From: Symbiodinium natans
Lineage: Eukaryota > Sar > Dinophyceae > Suessiales > Symbiodiniaceae
Reading direction: 5' to 3'
Assembly (NCBI GenBank): GCA_905221605.1
Contig: CAJNDS010002581.1
Coordinates: 276,001 to 340,000 of the forward strand
DNA length: 64,000 nt
The notes beneath the pieces are model-generated. The model had not been told where the DNA came from, made no database searches, and was given only the letters and a program-made list of their open reading frames with translations. Positions 1-12,300 of this stretch are shown here, piece by piece. Each line of letters opens with the position of its first letter. Position 1 is the first letter of the stretch. The position numbers were made by a program, and so were the translations under genes.

Positions 1-602
1 TCCTTTCAGGCCCTGCGACCATCGCGGTGGCCTTCTACCTGCCAGCTGGGGCCCGGGCCGGAAGATTTAGGGGGGCCTTCCGAAGCTGCTAAAGATTCCT
101 ATCACCTGTTGTGACATCATGCACTGAAACACAAGCCGCCTCTGTGATGCTTATGGGCTGATCTTCAACCCGCTGGATCACGGAGGGTTGCAGCGACTCC
201 TGCGTTAAGCATGTTGAGACACGGTATGGTACGCATGTACACTCGTGTGACCTTACAAATCCTTGCAGACCTCGCAAGAGACTGCTCGTGGCAACCGCCG
301 GAGGACCCTGTCACAAGCGACCATTGCCTCGGATAAGAGGCGAAGATGAAGATGGCGAAGATTGGGCCAGGTGGAAGGAGCGGAAGAGCGGCAACAAAAA
401 TGTCAAGTTCGCTTCGTAGGCTTCACGTTGTTAAACCAAGACACCTTTGCAGATGCGAGGCCGCACTCCCGGCAGAGTGCGGCAAGCTCCTCGACCTCTC
501 ATTGTGAACTTATTGAACTTCACGTTTCACAGAACTTCGCAGATTCTCGCAAAACTTCACCCCATCAGGAAACTTTGGCCTGGTGTCCAGAGCAGTCACA
601 AC
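1..602. other. No resolved gene; possible continuation of the 603-1300 gene
   Basis: No frame here is convincing on either strand. A short minus-strand run around 510-590 is open and protein-like, ending in TAA near 510. It could be a further exon of the gene to its right, but no splice pair of plausible length joins it in phase. Confidence 0.3.
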
Positions 603-1300
603 CTGGCAGCGGTCCGAATGGATGCCAGCGCCTGCAAATGCCAGAAGTGCCTTTCAGATGATTCCACTGGACTCGAGTTCAAAGCGCAAAGCTGGAACCT
701 CTGCAGCTCAGTCAAGTGCTGAAGCACTGCCTCAGAACCATTGACTGACACACATTTTGCTCTGACCTTTTGTTCAGTCGCCTCGATGTAGCGCTTGAAG
801 CTGTCCCGGACCAGCAAGATCGGATCCTCTCTGAGAAGCCAAAGAAGCCAAAACATGTCACAAACACTAGAGGGGCTTGCGGCTTACGTTTCTGTTTGCG
901 CAAGATCTCCTCGCCATGCGACATGGCTCCAGTCACATTTGCAGGAATGCACCGCGCGCAGGACCTTACGATTTGGCGTGGCAGTCCACATGTCAAATGT
1001 CAGTTGCGAAAATTTGGAGAAACACACACGTGCACCGAAAGTAGCCTAGGTGACTGCTGCATCGTTCAGCTTCAAGCTCCCGAGATCTCACAGCTGGTTC
1101 AAGGGAAAACACTCTTCATTTTCAGCCGTCTGGCATGCACAGCACATGGCATCCATGCTCCATGCAGCGTGATATCCCGACTGCGCTGGCATCTCTGTCA
1201 CTGCCAGCAATAGACGGAAATACATTCTCGGGAATTGTCTGCATCGGTGCTCTTCGACGAGATTCTCCGTGGTCAGGCCGACGGTAACACGTGCAAGCAC
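603..1300 (-). CDS. Unidentified multi-exon gene (partial)
   Basis: I do not recognise this protein. Reading leftwards, one coding-like stretch (about 1300-1093) ends at a GTGAGA donor. A second exon runs 1045-888 after a CCTAG acceptor and stops at a GTAAGC donor. A third runs 830-603 after a TTCTCAG acceptor and ends before GTTGTG. The 57-bp intron 831-887 joins the second and third exons in phase (two bases plus one), which is the main support for the model. The joined peptide is charged and helix-prone with no membrane segment. The phase between the first and second exons does not agree, so at least one boundary is wrong or an exon is missing. Start and stop are unknown. Confidence 0.42.
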
Positions 1301-2517
1301 TCAAGCATTTCAGATTGGTACTTGTGGCTATCGTCACTCTGGACGATGAGACCCGGATTCAGATGTATCGCTGGGTCCTAGTTTCTGCATGTTTCTGCAT
1401 GTTTCTACTCTCCCGCAGGATGGAGCTTCTCTGTCGTTGTTGGGCAAAGGCGGGGTCGCAGGAGGAACACAATGCGTAACGGCAAGCGCAAAGCAAAACG
1501 GTAAAACCGTTTTGGAACACCAGTTTAAGGTGGAATAAGTGCATTCCAGGAAAAGCTCTCCTTCGATCAAGCATCTTTCGAGGCCCATGACCGCTTGATC
1601 CTTCATTGTGCGGCTTGCGGTTTCTGTGAGTTTCACTGCGGACTCCAGACCCGTGTGCTTAATGTTCTCTCCTGTCTTGTGGGGGCTCCCTGATTAAAGT
1701 CGATTTGGCTGGGTCATTCAGGACACCCTGACTGTTTGGGGGTGCGCAGTGGGATACTGAATAAAGACAAACCGTCCCGGCGCCGCAACACCTGGCACGC
1801 CTTTAAGAAAGAAGATTGCCAGGCGTCGCTGCCCCGTGTAAATTTATCTAAACACCTCCCTATTAAAATCATATAAACCCCCGCGCCCGTGTAAACAGGA
1901 GCAAATCCAGCCTCGACTGTTTTGGGGGGGGGGGGGGGGGAACACTAAACAGGGTAGAACATTAATGCCCTTCATGCTGCAAGATCTTGTCTACCAAAAG
2001 GGCTGAGACAAACAAAAAAGTTCCTGACCTGCTTCTGGGGCACTGGCCGCCTTGGCCGAGATGCAATTGAGTGGCTCGGTTCCCCTGTTCTCTTGAGCAA
2101 AGTGCCGAGGGTAGTCTGCAAGTGTCACAACTGTTGCACAAACCTGGTAGGAAAGGGGGAGGGAGGTCTCACACCATCCAGTGATTCGTGGCAACGCCGG
2201 AAGTCACATCACAGATGGTCGAAGTCACAATGTTAATGCCGTTTCTCATTGATGCACGCTCCTACAGCTAACAAGTTCACCACACACAAAACCAAACCAA
2301 TTCGATGTCCAATTCGATGTCCTTCCCAGAAGCACTTGGTCCACCCAGCTAATCCAACAATCATTGCTCCCAACTTCTCGATTATTTGAAACTTATCTAC
2401 AGCCAACCCACCTCTGCATCCGCCAGGACAACGAGCACCACAGCCACCGCTACCAACAACAACCACAACGACGACGAGGACAGCAATCACGCCACTGAAC
2501 CTTATGCAAATATATTG
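1301..2517. other. Gene-poor stretch with a poly-G run
   Basis: No supported gene. A 17-base G run lies at about 1924-1940. Open frames on both strands are short and of unnatural composition. A minus-strand stretch near 2000-2190 is weakly protein-like but has no clear splice signals. Confidence 0.4.
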
Positions 2518-2810
2518 TTCCGTGTCGCCGTGTCAGGACCCCACCCCCCCCCCCCCCCCCCCGTGGTATCCCCCCCCCCACCTCAACCCAAGTCCCTCAC
2601 ACAAGGCTTAAACCCTGTATCCTAAACCCTAAAACCCGAAGCCCCAACCCAAAAACCCTAAAGCCTGCAACCCTAAACAAAGGTCTACAAACCCTAACCA
2701 ACGCACAAGAACCACAAAACCTTGAAAACCCTGAAACCCTAAAAACCCTAAAACCTCAAAACCCCTAAACCCAAGCCCTAAACCCTAAAAGCCTAAATCC
2801 TAAACCCACC
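2518..2810. repeat. Poly-C plus degenerate CCCTAAA-like array
   Basis: A 19-base motif beginning TTCCGTGTCGCC at 2518 is followed by long C runs and then about 200 bp of degenerate CCCTAAA/CCCTAAAA units. The same 19-base motif followed by a C run recurs at 47943, again beside CCCTAAA-like sequence. The unit is the complement of the TTTAGGG-type telomere repeat, but the copies are too irregular to be a functional telomere. Confidence 0.75.
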
Positions 2811-3212
2811 GCACTCCTCACCCCAACTACATAAAATCGGGCGGATACCTCAGCTTGGGGGAGGGCAACACTGCACCATCGATGCATTTGCGAGCCCTTT
2901 ATCTGCGATGTCAGCCTGTGGGATCGCTGTCCGCTTGCCGTGCCGGTCTCCGGTGTCCTTGTGCATGCGCGTGATCGGCGTGCGCACGGAACTTGAAGTC
3001 AAAGACTTGCAGCATCAGCCGACATCAGCCCCACCATCACGAAAAAGGCAACTTCTCTTGAACCGGCTTGAAAAGTGAACCTCAGCGAGCTCCCCTGTTT
3101 GCTCTCCCTTTTTGCGTCCTTTACGTCCTCTTTTGAAGTCCTCTTTGTCGACGAAGCCGAGCCCGTGCTTCACCAGTCGGCCGAACTTGGCTCCAACTCC
3201 GGCTCAGCATCC

Positions 3213-3280
3213 TCGAGGGTCCTCCAGGGTCCTCGAGGGTCCTCCAGGGTCCTCGAGGGTCCTCGAGGGTCTTCAGCCAG
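3213..3280. repeat. 10-bp tandem repeat (GGGTCCTCGA / GGGTCCTCCA)
   Basis: About six alternating copies of a decamer that differ only at the CGA/CCA position. It lies just beyond the 3' end of the ankyrin gene, so it may fall in its 3' untranslated region. Confidence 0.8.
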
Positions 3281-3346
3281 CGAAGCTGGGCAGCTGGCGA
3301 AGTTGCCCAGCACAGTGCTGCATGGCAAATCGCATTTCTACTCATT

Positions 3347-4645
3347 CTACTCGTCTTCGACCTGCATCTGAAGCAACGTTCCAGGCCATCTCTTCTCGAT
3401 TTCTGACAAGTCCTTGCTCGGAAGCTTCATTCGAATGACTTTCTGGAGATCTTTGTGAGGAGCCGCTAGCTCCCAAAGTGTTAGTGGAGGCTTCGTATCT
3501 GGCACGATAGTCAGGATGGCACCATGGGCAGCAACCATGGCCTTGGTTGCATGGCGCAGGTTGCTCTTGATTGCAAGACCCAAGGGTGTCCAGCCGTCCT
3601 TTCGCTTCAAGTTTGGGTCTGCATGCTTCTCTAAGAGTGCACGGATAAATTCGTTCTTGACGCGGGCGGGCGCCTTTTCCACTGCCAAGGACAAGGCTGA
3701 GGCTCCATCTTGCCGCACCTCTTTGGCACCAGGCTCATGCACATCCAAGACTTTGTGGAGCATCTCGCTTGTTGTCTTGTACACTGCCAGGTGGGTGGCG
3801 GTCTCTCCGGTTCCTTTTGCAGGCAGCGTCAGGTTAGCTCTGAAAGAAATAAGTAGGTCCACAAGTTCCGGGTTCCCATTCGACACGGCCATCAACAATG
3901 GAGTCCAGCCAGTACCCCCGTGGTAGATATTGGGATCACCTTTGCTTTCCAGCCAAGCCCTCGCAGCCGCGACTGAGCCCCCGAAGGTATCGCGCAGTAC
4001 ATCTCCTTTGAGGTCTTTGTACTCGTCGCCCATATGGCAAACAGTATCACGCGTGTCAGCTGAGAACTCAGAGAACTGGCTCCGGTGTCGCTTTGTTTTG
4101 ACATTCGCTTCAGATCCTGGAGTCTTGTTGTCGGTCACCGCTTGCAGTAGAGCTTCACGGCGTCCTTGGCTCAGTCCGCATGATGCAACGCGACTTGCTG
4201 GCTTTCCCTCTCCCAGAGCAAGCACAAGAAGCAGTCCAACAGAGTTCCATCGGGTGCAACTGCAGAAGCTTGGCACAGTGCAGCTTTCATCATCCTGAAA
4301 GAAACTGTCGCAAAATGAATTCTAGCTCAGCGGCGTGAAGAACGTACCGTCTCATCATCCAAGCTCTGCAACTGCGCTCGAGCTTCTGACAGCTCTTGAG
4401 ACAATCGCTGGTGAATCTTGCTCAGCCGTTGAAGCCTTTCCGGATCCAGATCGAAGAAGGCCAGTGGATTCCCGTCATCCGGAGCCTCAGAAGATCACTC
4501 GGCAACGTCACTCTTTCGCCTCTTTCGCTCTAAAGCAAAAGCGTCTGCTCTGCTCTGCTCTGCTCTCTCGCGGTCGGCCGGCAGAGGCTTTGCGCTGCTT
4601 CCGCTCGCAGCGCTGCAGGTCCTTCTCGAGCGCTGCGATCCGCTC
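3347..4645 (-). CDS. Ankyrin-repeat protein (5' end incomplete)
   Basis: The last exon (4294-3347) is open for 315 residues and contains several ankyrin units, with the diagnostic GWTPLLMAV, GETATHLAV, GASALSLAV and GWTPLGLAI helix starts and a DPNLKRKDGWTPL turn. It joins in phase to an upstream exon (4485-4348) through a clean 53-bp GT-AG intron (GTACGT donor, TTTCTTTCAG acceptor). That exon encodes a charged helix ending QLQSLDDET. A further coding-like exon starts at 4645 after a CGTAG acceptor and encodes a coiled-coil-like stretch (ERIAALEKDLQRCERKQ), but its donor is not clear. Ankyrin repeats mediate protein-protein contacts; no enzyme domain is visible, so the partner and role are unknown. 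The true start lies upstream and was not found. Confidence 0.75.
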
Positions 4646-4655
4646 CTACGCAGGG

Positions 4656-5678
4656 CGCTGGGTGTGCTTGAAACATCAACAACGGCATGGTCTTTGAAGC
4701 AGTCGTATCATGTTCTCAAACTTTTTGGCATGATCACAATGAAAATCCCAAGCCAGCGCCACAAAGCACGCACAGTCGCTATTCCGAGTTGTGGAGAGAC
4801 TCGATCTGATGATATGGTCCTCCAGCATCATTTTCTCTTGATCCTCCTGCAACCAGCTCGTGCGCGATGCCCCAAATGCCGAACTGACCAATATGTCTAG
4901 TTGGGTTTTGGCGTTACATGCGTTCCAGAATTGAGGATATCAAACAATCTTAAAGGTACCCCAGCTCAAGCACATTTCGATTCAATCAGGATTCTAAATT
5001 CTAATGACACCATGGATTCTTGGAAGGTGCCAGATCATTCGTTTCATGTACGATGTTTACGGCGTTGTGGCTCTTTTGGGCGGCACGAGCTTACGACCGC
5101 GCTGGAGTGCCTTTTTATCTAGGCTAGCCAGTCCCGTTGCAGCTGCTAGCAGCTAACACGCGTGGCCTGAACTGGACTCTAAGCCACCCTTCTCCCGCTG
5201 GAGCTTTAAACCCTGGTCCCCCCTTCCCCCAACCCCCCTCCCGTTTCCCTTTTTCCCTTCTCCTCCCCTCCCTTGTGGTTCAGGCTGTAGGGCTTAGGTG
5301 CGAGTTTAGGCCTGTGCTTCATGTTAGGCTTTAGGGTCCAGGGTTTCCCCTCTTCCCCTGCGGTTCGTTGTAGCATTGCGAGCCCACATTCCAAAACACT
5401 GTACTGTCCCAATTCCCAATCCTCTAGCAAAATGCAGAACTGCAGCCACAAGCAGTGCCCCCGCCCCTGCCCTTCAGACCCCTTGGCACAGATCATGAGA
5501 GGGATCGGGCACACACATTTAAAGAGGCCCGACCTCGGCTGCCTCGAGAGTCTGAGTGGATGCCACAGATGACACAGAGTTCCGCCTGGGGACGGCGCAA
5601 ATGTGCAATCAGAAACGTGGCGGCGTCTCTTGACTCCCAGCCTCTGGTCTCGAACGTTTTGAGAACTCGCCTGGCTGT
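4656..5678. other. No resolved gene; degenerate telomere-like patch
   Basis: No convincing frame. Around 5200-5340 the sequence is pyrimidine-rich and then holds degenerate AGGCTTTAGGGTCCAGGGTTT-type text, related to the telomere-like arrays elsewhere in the window. Confidence 0.35.
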
Positions 5679-5869
5679 TCAGTGACTTTCAAGGACTTTT
5701 GTGACGTTTGGAGCTTTCTGCAGAGGTACATCACCTCGGTGCAGATGCGCCTGGGTGTCCTTCAAGATGTCACCAGTCTCAGGGTCAATCAGGCCATCCA
5801 AGAGGCCCAGCACTTTCACCTTCAGCCGTGTCCCAGGCAAGATGCTCAACAAAGGAGCCTTGACTCGTC
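5679..5869 (-). CDS. Unidentified terminal exon
   Basis: After a GTAGTCAG acceptor a frame stays open for 62 residues to TGA and looks like real protein (SILPGTRLKVKVLGLL, IDPETGDILKDT). It has no start codon of its own. Immediately upstream another frame is equally protein-like (a Lys/Gln/Glu-rich stretch around 5880-5940) and runs into it with a one-base frame change and no room for an intron. This suggests a frameshift mutation, an assembly error or a missed boundary. I do not recognise the family. Confidence 0.42.
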
Positions 5870-6729
5870 CTGACTACCTGGAGCTGCCTCGGCCAAGAGC
5901 TTCTCTTGCTGTTTCTGGCTGTTCTTGGACTTCTGACTGGAAAAGCCCAGCCAGCGCGCTGCGGCTTCGCCACTGGCACTCGTTCCCGTCGACGTGCCTG
6001 GTAGTAGAGCCCTTACCCTCACACAAAAAAGCAAACTGGGGTATTGTCGGTATGCCCTACAGTATCTCTATCATCAGATCCAGGTAGCTCTGGAAGTCGT
6101 CATTCTCCACGCTGCCAGGCGCTGCAACAAAAACCGTGGACTTCCACTGCCTTAAATTACTGGGCCCAACGTTGTGTCTGGTCTGCAGGTAAAGACTGTA
6201 AAGACAGACAGATCATCACAAAACAGCTATGGACCTCCGTAACGGGCAGCCTACAAGCGCCCAGAAACATGTTGCTCTGTGGGGTGCAGGCACCTGTTGC
6301 TAAGAATCCTGTCCTCCGGCACGTGCAATGCGATGCAATAGGAGACACGTCTTAGCGGCAGCACACGTCCTTGGGGATACAAATTTCAAGTCAAGACTTG
6401 TGGATGAACCAACTGTCTCGTGTGGCATCATGTGACATTGCCCTTCCTGTGTTCTGCGGGTTGGGGGGTATGGTTGGATTTGGCCGCAGTGGCCAGAGGC
6501 GCATTTGCAGGGTGCAGGTTGGGAGGAATGGTGAAGTGAAACATGCCGAAGGCAGGGCACAAAGAGAGATCAGACATTTTGACAGTAGCAGACCTGCCGG
6601 CCATCAGGACACAAGGTCTGGGCTTCAGTTGCGGGTCTGGGAGATGTGAGGGCAAGGGAAACGGGCATAGGCAAAGAGACATCGTCCTGAGCATCACACA
6701 CGCGCACACGTGCGCACACTTGCATGTGC

Positions 6730-7345
6730 GAAGAAGGGCCGCTACAGCAAGCAGCATGCAGGCGACCGTCTTGTTGGAACATCTCTTGCGACCGCTTGCG
6801 GCTGGGAGACCTTGGCCATCAGGCAGCCTGCATGCTGCGCGACAGAGTTTCTCGCGGTCCATGAAGACGTCAGGAGCATCCTTGATCCTTGGACACAACT
6901 GTTTGCATCTGATTCGCGAAGCACCCTGTTTGTGAGAGGTATCCGAGCCTGAGCTCATACGCCTCTAGTCTACGCCCACACTTGACATTCCGTTTGCCGA
7001 TGTCGTTAACAGGGAGTCCTGGTGCCTTTCTTGAGACAGAAGTCGCAACAAAGGCATCGTCAGGAATGTCATCATCATCCGCTTCGAGGCTTTGGACATC
7101 TTCCACCAACCTTACATGCAAGACGACTACCGTATACAGATTTTACAGCGCTTAAGCAACCGGACTGCACAGTTTCCACATGCAGACAAAGCACCTGTCC
7201 CAAAGTTCCTCTGCAAAGTCATGAGCTTCAGGAAACTCGCCAGACCCCGTGTCAAACGGAGCTACAATCCTGTTGAAGCCTGAACTCGTGGTGTAGTGAT
7301 AGACCGTGACCTTCGCCACAGACATGTGACATGTGCCATATGAGT
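6730..7345 (-). CDS. Unidentified protein with a YHYT...GF motif (partial)
   Basis: Three protein-like stretches follow one another on the minus strand. About 7345-7152 contains VYHYTTSSGFNRI and a Glu/Asp-rich helix. About 7121-6950 is acidic (LEADDDDIPDDAFVATS). About 6916-6730 is Cys/Lys-rich and ends in a hydrophobic segment. HYT...GF motifs of this kind occur in dinoflagellate proteins that also carry ankyrin or repeat regions; that is recollection, not a search. The stretch lies directly downstream of the 7377-8277 exons and could be the same transcript. Splice joins were not resolved. Confidence 0.42.
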
Positions 7346-7376
7346 ACCAAAATGTCAAAGAAGCCTCCTGGCTCTG

Positions 7377-8277
7377 CTAAGGCTCTGCAATTGTTCTGTA
7401 AAGGCAAGCCGCGAGGCGCCGGTAGGCCATCTGTCCTTCGAGGGCCTCGAAGAAGGGCAGCAGGTTGAAGCGGACGGGCCACAGGACGACGCCCGTTCGA
7501 AGGTGCTTCACGAAGGGAATCTCCTCTGACCAGGCGGTAACTTCGTAGCCACCAGGAGGCATCTTCTTTGGTTGAAGGACGGCTCCCATGTGGAGCCCCG
7601 AATCAAACCAGTGCTCCAGGTTCATGGCTTTCTCCGTCAAATCTTCCAGGACTTGATCCTTCCAAGCGGATAAGGAAGACTCCGAAAGACATGATTAGCA
7701 GCTTGATGTAGCAAAGGTCCTGCTTCTGGGATGCACTTTTTGCTCCTTGCTTTGCGATAGGCGAGATGTGGTGTCGCGTCCGAGGCTGAAAATTCTGAGC
7801 CGAGTTCACCATCTTTTGCATCCTTGCACAGGGCTGCACAAATAAGTGGAATTTCCAGTTGAATACTGCTCGCAGGACTGGTTGCCATTTGGTCGCACAT
7901 CCTGAGACTTTCCAGGTATGCTGTAGCTCCCAAGGCATTCTGCCCATCAGCTTCGTGAGGATCTTCCCCATCGCCAACCTCGCAAAGCAGGTTGAACGCA
8001 CACTTAGATTTCAATCAGGATGGTGACATATGGTGACTATGGGGTGCTCAACGGTGGTCAGCTCTCACACGGTCAAAGCTCCAGTGCCGTCCTCGAAGCG
8101 CACCCGCTCAAAGTTCCGGTGCCGCTCCCAGCGCTCGGCGCGCCGCTCCGCGCGCGTCCTCGCCCGGGGAGCCTCCGAGGCCTTTCCCTTCTTTCTCCTC
8201 CCCAGCAAGGAGAAGAAGGAACGCTCCTGGCTTCTTGCACGACAACACATGAGACATCTCTCTCGCTCATATTGCAT
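7377..8277 (-). CDS. Unidentified multi-exon protein
   Basis: The first exon (about 8277-8071) is Arg/Glu-rich and ends at a GTGTGAG donor. After a 68-bp intron (8070-8003, acceptor CTAAG) the next exon opens in phase with an ankyrin-like register (DGEDPHEADGQNALGAT) and runs to a likely GTGAAC donor near 7820. A last exon, probably 7642-7377, follows a TGGAAG acceptor with matching phase and ends in TAG. It contains WSEEIPFVKHLRTGVVLWP. The in-phase 68-bp intron is the strongest support. The second exon may be one degenerate ankyrin unit; otherwise I do not recognise the protein. Confidence 0.48.
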
Positions 8278-9374
8278 CTCTCTCGCTCAGCTTTATCGTG
8301 TTATCTCGTGTCATTTCGTGTCATTGCTGCTTCGTCTTCAAACACCGCCGCGGCCTGCTCAGCGGGCTGTGGACTGTCCTGACTCTCAGACCGTGCTTGC
8401 GCTCAGATCTGCAAGATTCTGCAAGAGGGTACCAAAGGCTACTTAGACGGGTGTGTTTGGCAACTCTGTCGCGTTGGGTAGTGGGGGCGGGTGCGGAGGG
8501 TGAGGGAAGCCAAAGCCATCCCTTGCACCGCCCAGAGATGTCTCAGGGCCCTTTGTCCGGGCCTGCCGCTGCAAAGCGGTGCGTCGTGCTGCCGTCAGCG
8601 GCGACTCCTCGGCTGGGATGTCCGCATCCTCGCGGCCCTTGGTGGCTCCATGCATGGCCCAGCGGCTCCAGCAAAACGTCAGCCTATTGAAGCCTATTGA
8701 ACACTACGAGTACAAGCTGGCTGTGGGAGCTCCGATACTTTCCCTGTACGTCACAACATCTTGGTCCCGAGCATGGTTCTGAAATCTGAACCACTGAAAC
8801 ACTGACGAGCGTTCAAATCTGCATCGAACAATCTGATCGATCCACCTGCAACTCCGCGCTGGGCCTCTCAACGTGCCGCGCTCTCCTTCTACAACTGAGC
8901 ACCAGGTCAGCTCTACACTTGTCTGGCACGCGAATGTGAAACTGAACACACAGGATGGGGATGTGCTCGCTTTGCAGCATCAGCCAACCATCTCAGTGCC
9001 CTTGGCCCATCCTGTACAGCTGGCCATCAGATCAAACATCTCCGCCCGGAGGCACTGCTTATGACTCAATTCGAACCAAAGGCTAGCGGCAGCTCGTGTC
9101 TTACAACAGCCATCACAGCAAAAGCATGTCTCTTGGGACTTGGGGCCTGCGCCGACATTTCGCAGCACTTGAGTCAACCAGCAAGTGCCAGCGTTTGCTC
9201 TTCAGCTTCCAGCTCCTCCACTGCAAAAGGCGAAGTGTAACAGAACACTGCTCATTTATTGACATCCTGTCCTGCCCCCTCTGCCAAGGACCACTGTTCT
9301 CAGACAATCCCGAGACAAGTACTGCAACTTGCCGACGTGTTTAACTGCGCGCGCTTCAGCTGACCTAGCTCTCC

Positions 9375-12300
9375 CTAGTTCACGGCTTGGTGGCCCTTCC
9401 AGGCCACATATAGAATTGCAAGTATATACAGAGAACAACCGACTTGCACACGTGCCATACCATAACCTGCAAACTGCTGTACAGCCAGATACATATTGGC
9501 ACAAACACACAGAGACGTAGCAAGCCATGCCGCAACCAGTGACGTAGTGGACAAGACCAAATGGTCCATTATGCGTTTTGACCCTGCAAATGTGAGCAGG
9601 GGTACGGCCGCAAAAGGAAGCACTACACTCTGCAACACGTTCAAATATGTGTTGAGAATGTCCAAGCCATCTCGCTGCCCTCCAAAATAGACAGCAACAG
9701 AGAGGCAAGGGATCAGAGCCATAGAGCGGGTGATGATGGCCCGCTTCCATGGAGCGACTTTCAAATCCAGGTACCTCGGATCGTTTTCGACAGCAGGCTA
9801 GTTGCGTTTGGGGGTGCATGGGACTGCCTTCGTTACATTGGGGGTGCGTGGGACTTTTGCGTTGCATTTTTGTTTTTAGGGTTTTGGGATTTCTTGTCCT
9901 TGCTTGTTCCTCAACTCGAAACCCGGCCCTAAACCCCAGCGTCCACAGTCAAATTTCTATTCACCTAGCCCGAAACACCCCAAACTCTAAACCTTAACTA
10001 GAGAACGGTCGACCGAAAGCGTTTTTTAGCAGCGATTAAGACCTTGTGAGAACGACACGGCTTCATCTCGCCCACAAAACAGGCACTTGATGCAATCACT
10101 TCCGTGCCGACAGCGACGGGCTGCATTGGAAATTCTTCCGCGGCGCTCATCAGCACATTCTTCACAGCCATGTTTGCGCCATTTTGCGCCCAGACTTTCG
10201 AGGACACTCCTAGCGCCCGCGTCAAGACACGCCGCCAGCACCGAGAGTGTCGTCGTATGCGCCCAAAATTTCGAGGATGCCCCACGTGCCAACGTCAGGA
10301 CACGCCGGGAACACCGAGAGGGTCGTGGTTTTTGTGCCCGGAACTTCTCTGAGCTTTTTAAACTCTTGGAGCTTCCTGAGCTTGTTGAACTGTTAGAACT
10401 TGTAGAACCTCCTGAACTCTCAGAACCGGCAGCTTTGAGTTTCTTCAACTTTTGAAGTTCTTAGAATTTAACTGAAATCTTGACTTGGAAGAAGGCCCAA
10501 CGGGCATAATCGTCCACATGTTGCGAAGCTGAACAGATCTACTTTGACTCCCAGGACTTGGACATGCTTCTTGAACGTTTCGATTTGCAAGGTGCCCTTA
10601 GAACTGTTAGAACTTCGAGACCGTTTAGAACTTGAAGAGCTAGTTGAACTTTGTTGAAACTTTGGAACACTCAAAACTCTTGGAGCTTGTAGAACTTAAC
10701 ACTCCAAGCTTGTTGATCCACATTCCAAGCGGTGATAGCATTGACCAACGCGGCTGCTTTCGTGTCCCTGCAGCTCCTTTTTAGGAGTAAAATCAGGCTC
10801 ATTCACTGCATCAGTGGCTCAACCTTTCCAGGGCTTCAGGTAGTCAGCTGGAGCAGTTAAGGCGCTGATGGGTTGAGAAGCTGAGGAGGTGAGGAGCGGG
10901 GAGTTTGAGGAGTTGGGAAGTTGAAGAGCTTCACTCTCCTCCTCAGCTCTCAACTGCCCAACTCCTCAAACTCCAACTCCTGAGCTCCTCCAACCCGTCA
11001 ACCCCTCAACTCCTCAACGCACTCCACTAACCCTCATCCTGAAACCCTGGAAAGGTTGAGCCAGTGATGCAGTGAGTGTTTCATTCAGCAGGCACAGCGG
11101 CTCTGAAAAGCCCGCCGACCCTGGTTTTTCGAAAGGGCTAGGGGTGTCGTCGCCTGTCTCGATCACTTGGGTGTCCAGCGCACCAGCTCGGAACTGCTCA
11201 GCCAAGAAATCTCATGTGAAAGATTGCACCGGAGAAGCTGTCAGTCACGGTTGTCTTTGAAAGAACTTTGGGTTGAGGGTTTCCTGGTGCACGGGCCGTT
11301 CGCCGTTCGACCTACTAGCTCGAGAAAAGAGTTCTGAACTTTTCAAAGATACCCCTGCATCACCCACTGGCCAGCATAGGCACCAGTCATTGTGCTGGAC
11401 TGGCCGGCCGCACAGAGGCCCAAGGCCCACACAATCTTCATGGGTTGACCAAAAGCCTCTCCCAAATACTGACCGGCGTTTGCCAAGCCAATCCCATCAA
11501 TGCCTGGCTTGTTGAAGAAACCTTTTGCAAACACTGCAACAACGAAGGTGTTTATCATCAGTGAAGTGAAAATGGCAGCTGCTGACTCGATTGTGAATAG
11601 GCCGATGGCTTCTGCCTCCCCACCAGACTGCACAACGCGACTTTGTACAAGGGCAGAGTGCAGGAACAAGTTGTGTGGCATGATGACACAGCCAACCATG
11701 CCAACGACCTGGTAGGGCAAGCACGATTACAAGACATATGGTTCGTAATGGTTAGAAAGCACAAGAAGTTTAATTGACTAAGCGCCTGCTGCATTGCTGA
11801 AGGTGGCAAGCAGGGAACCAACAGACCTTGTGCCACTGCCATGTTGTCAGGGCCGATAGTCGCATATAAACGCCCCATGGACAGAGCCAGTATCAAAATC
11901 AGAATGCCAAAGAAAAGCTCTAGTGGTCTCGTCCCCAGGCGTTCCAAGAACAGGAAGATGAAAGCTGCGAAAGCCGTCGTCAACACTCCCACCGTCAGCG
12001 GGATGCCCACAAGGAGCTCTAGACCGATGGAGCAGCCGATGACCTCCTGGATGTCTGAGCCGATGATTGCCAGCTCTGTAAGCCCCCACAGGATCTGCCG
12101 CAAAGGGAATTGGAAGTGATCCCGGCAGTGCTCCGCCAGATGCCTCCGCGTTGCACAGCCAAGCCGGGCCGCCACTAGCTGCATCCCTAAACCCATCGCC
12201 GTCGAAGCCGTCAGAGCCCATAGTAAACTGTAGCCGAACAGGGCACCTACCTGAAGGTCGGCCTCAAGGTTCCCTGGGTCGACGTATGCAATGCTCATCA

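Noticed and set aside
10340-10700. Ser-rich minus-strand ORF in the NRAMP intron
   Set aside because: Comes from degenerate GAACTTGTAGAAC-type low-complexity DNA inside a confirmed intron.
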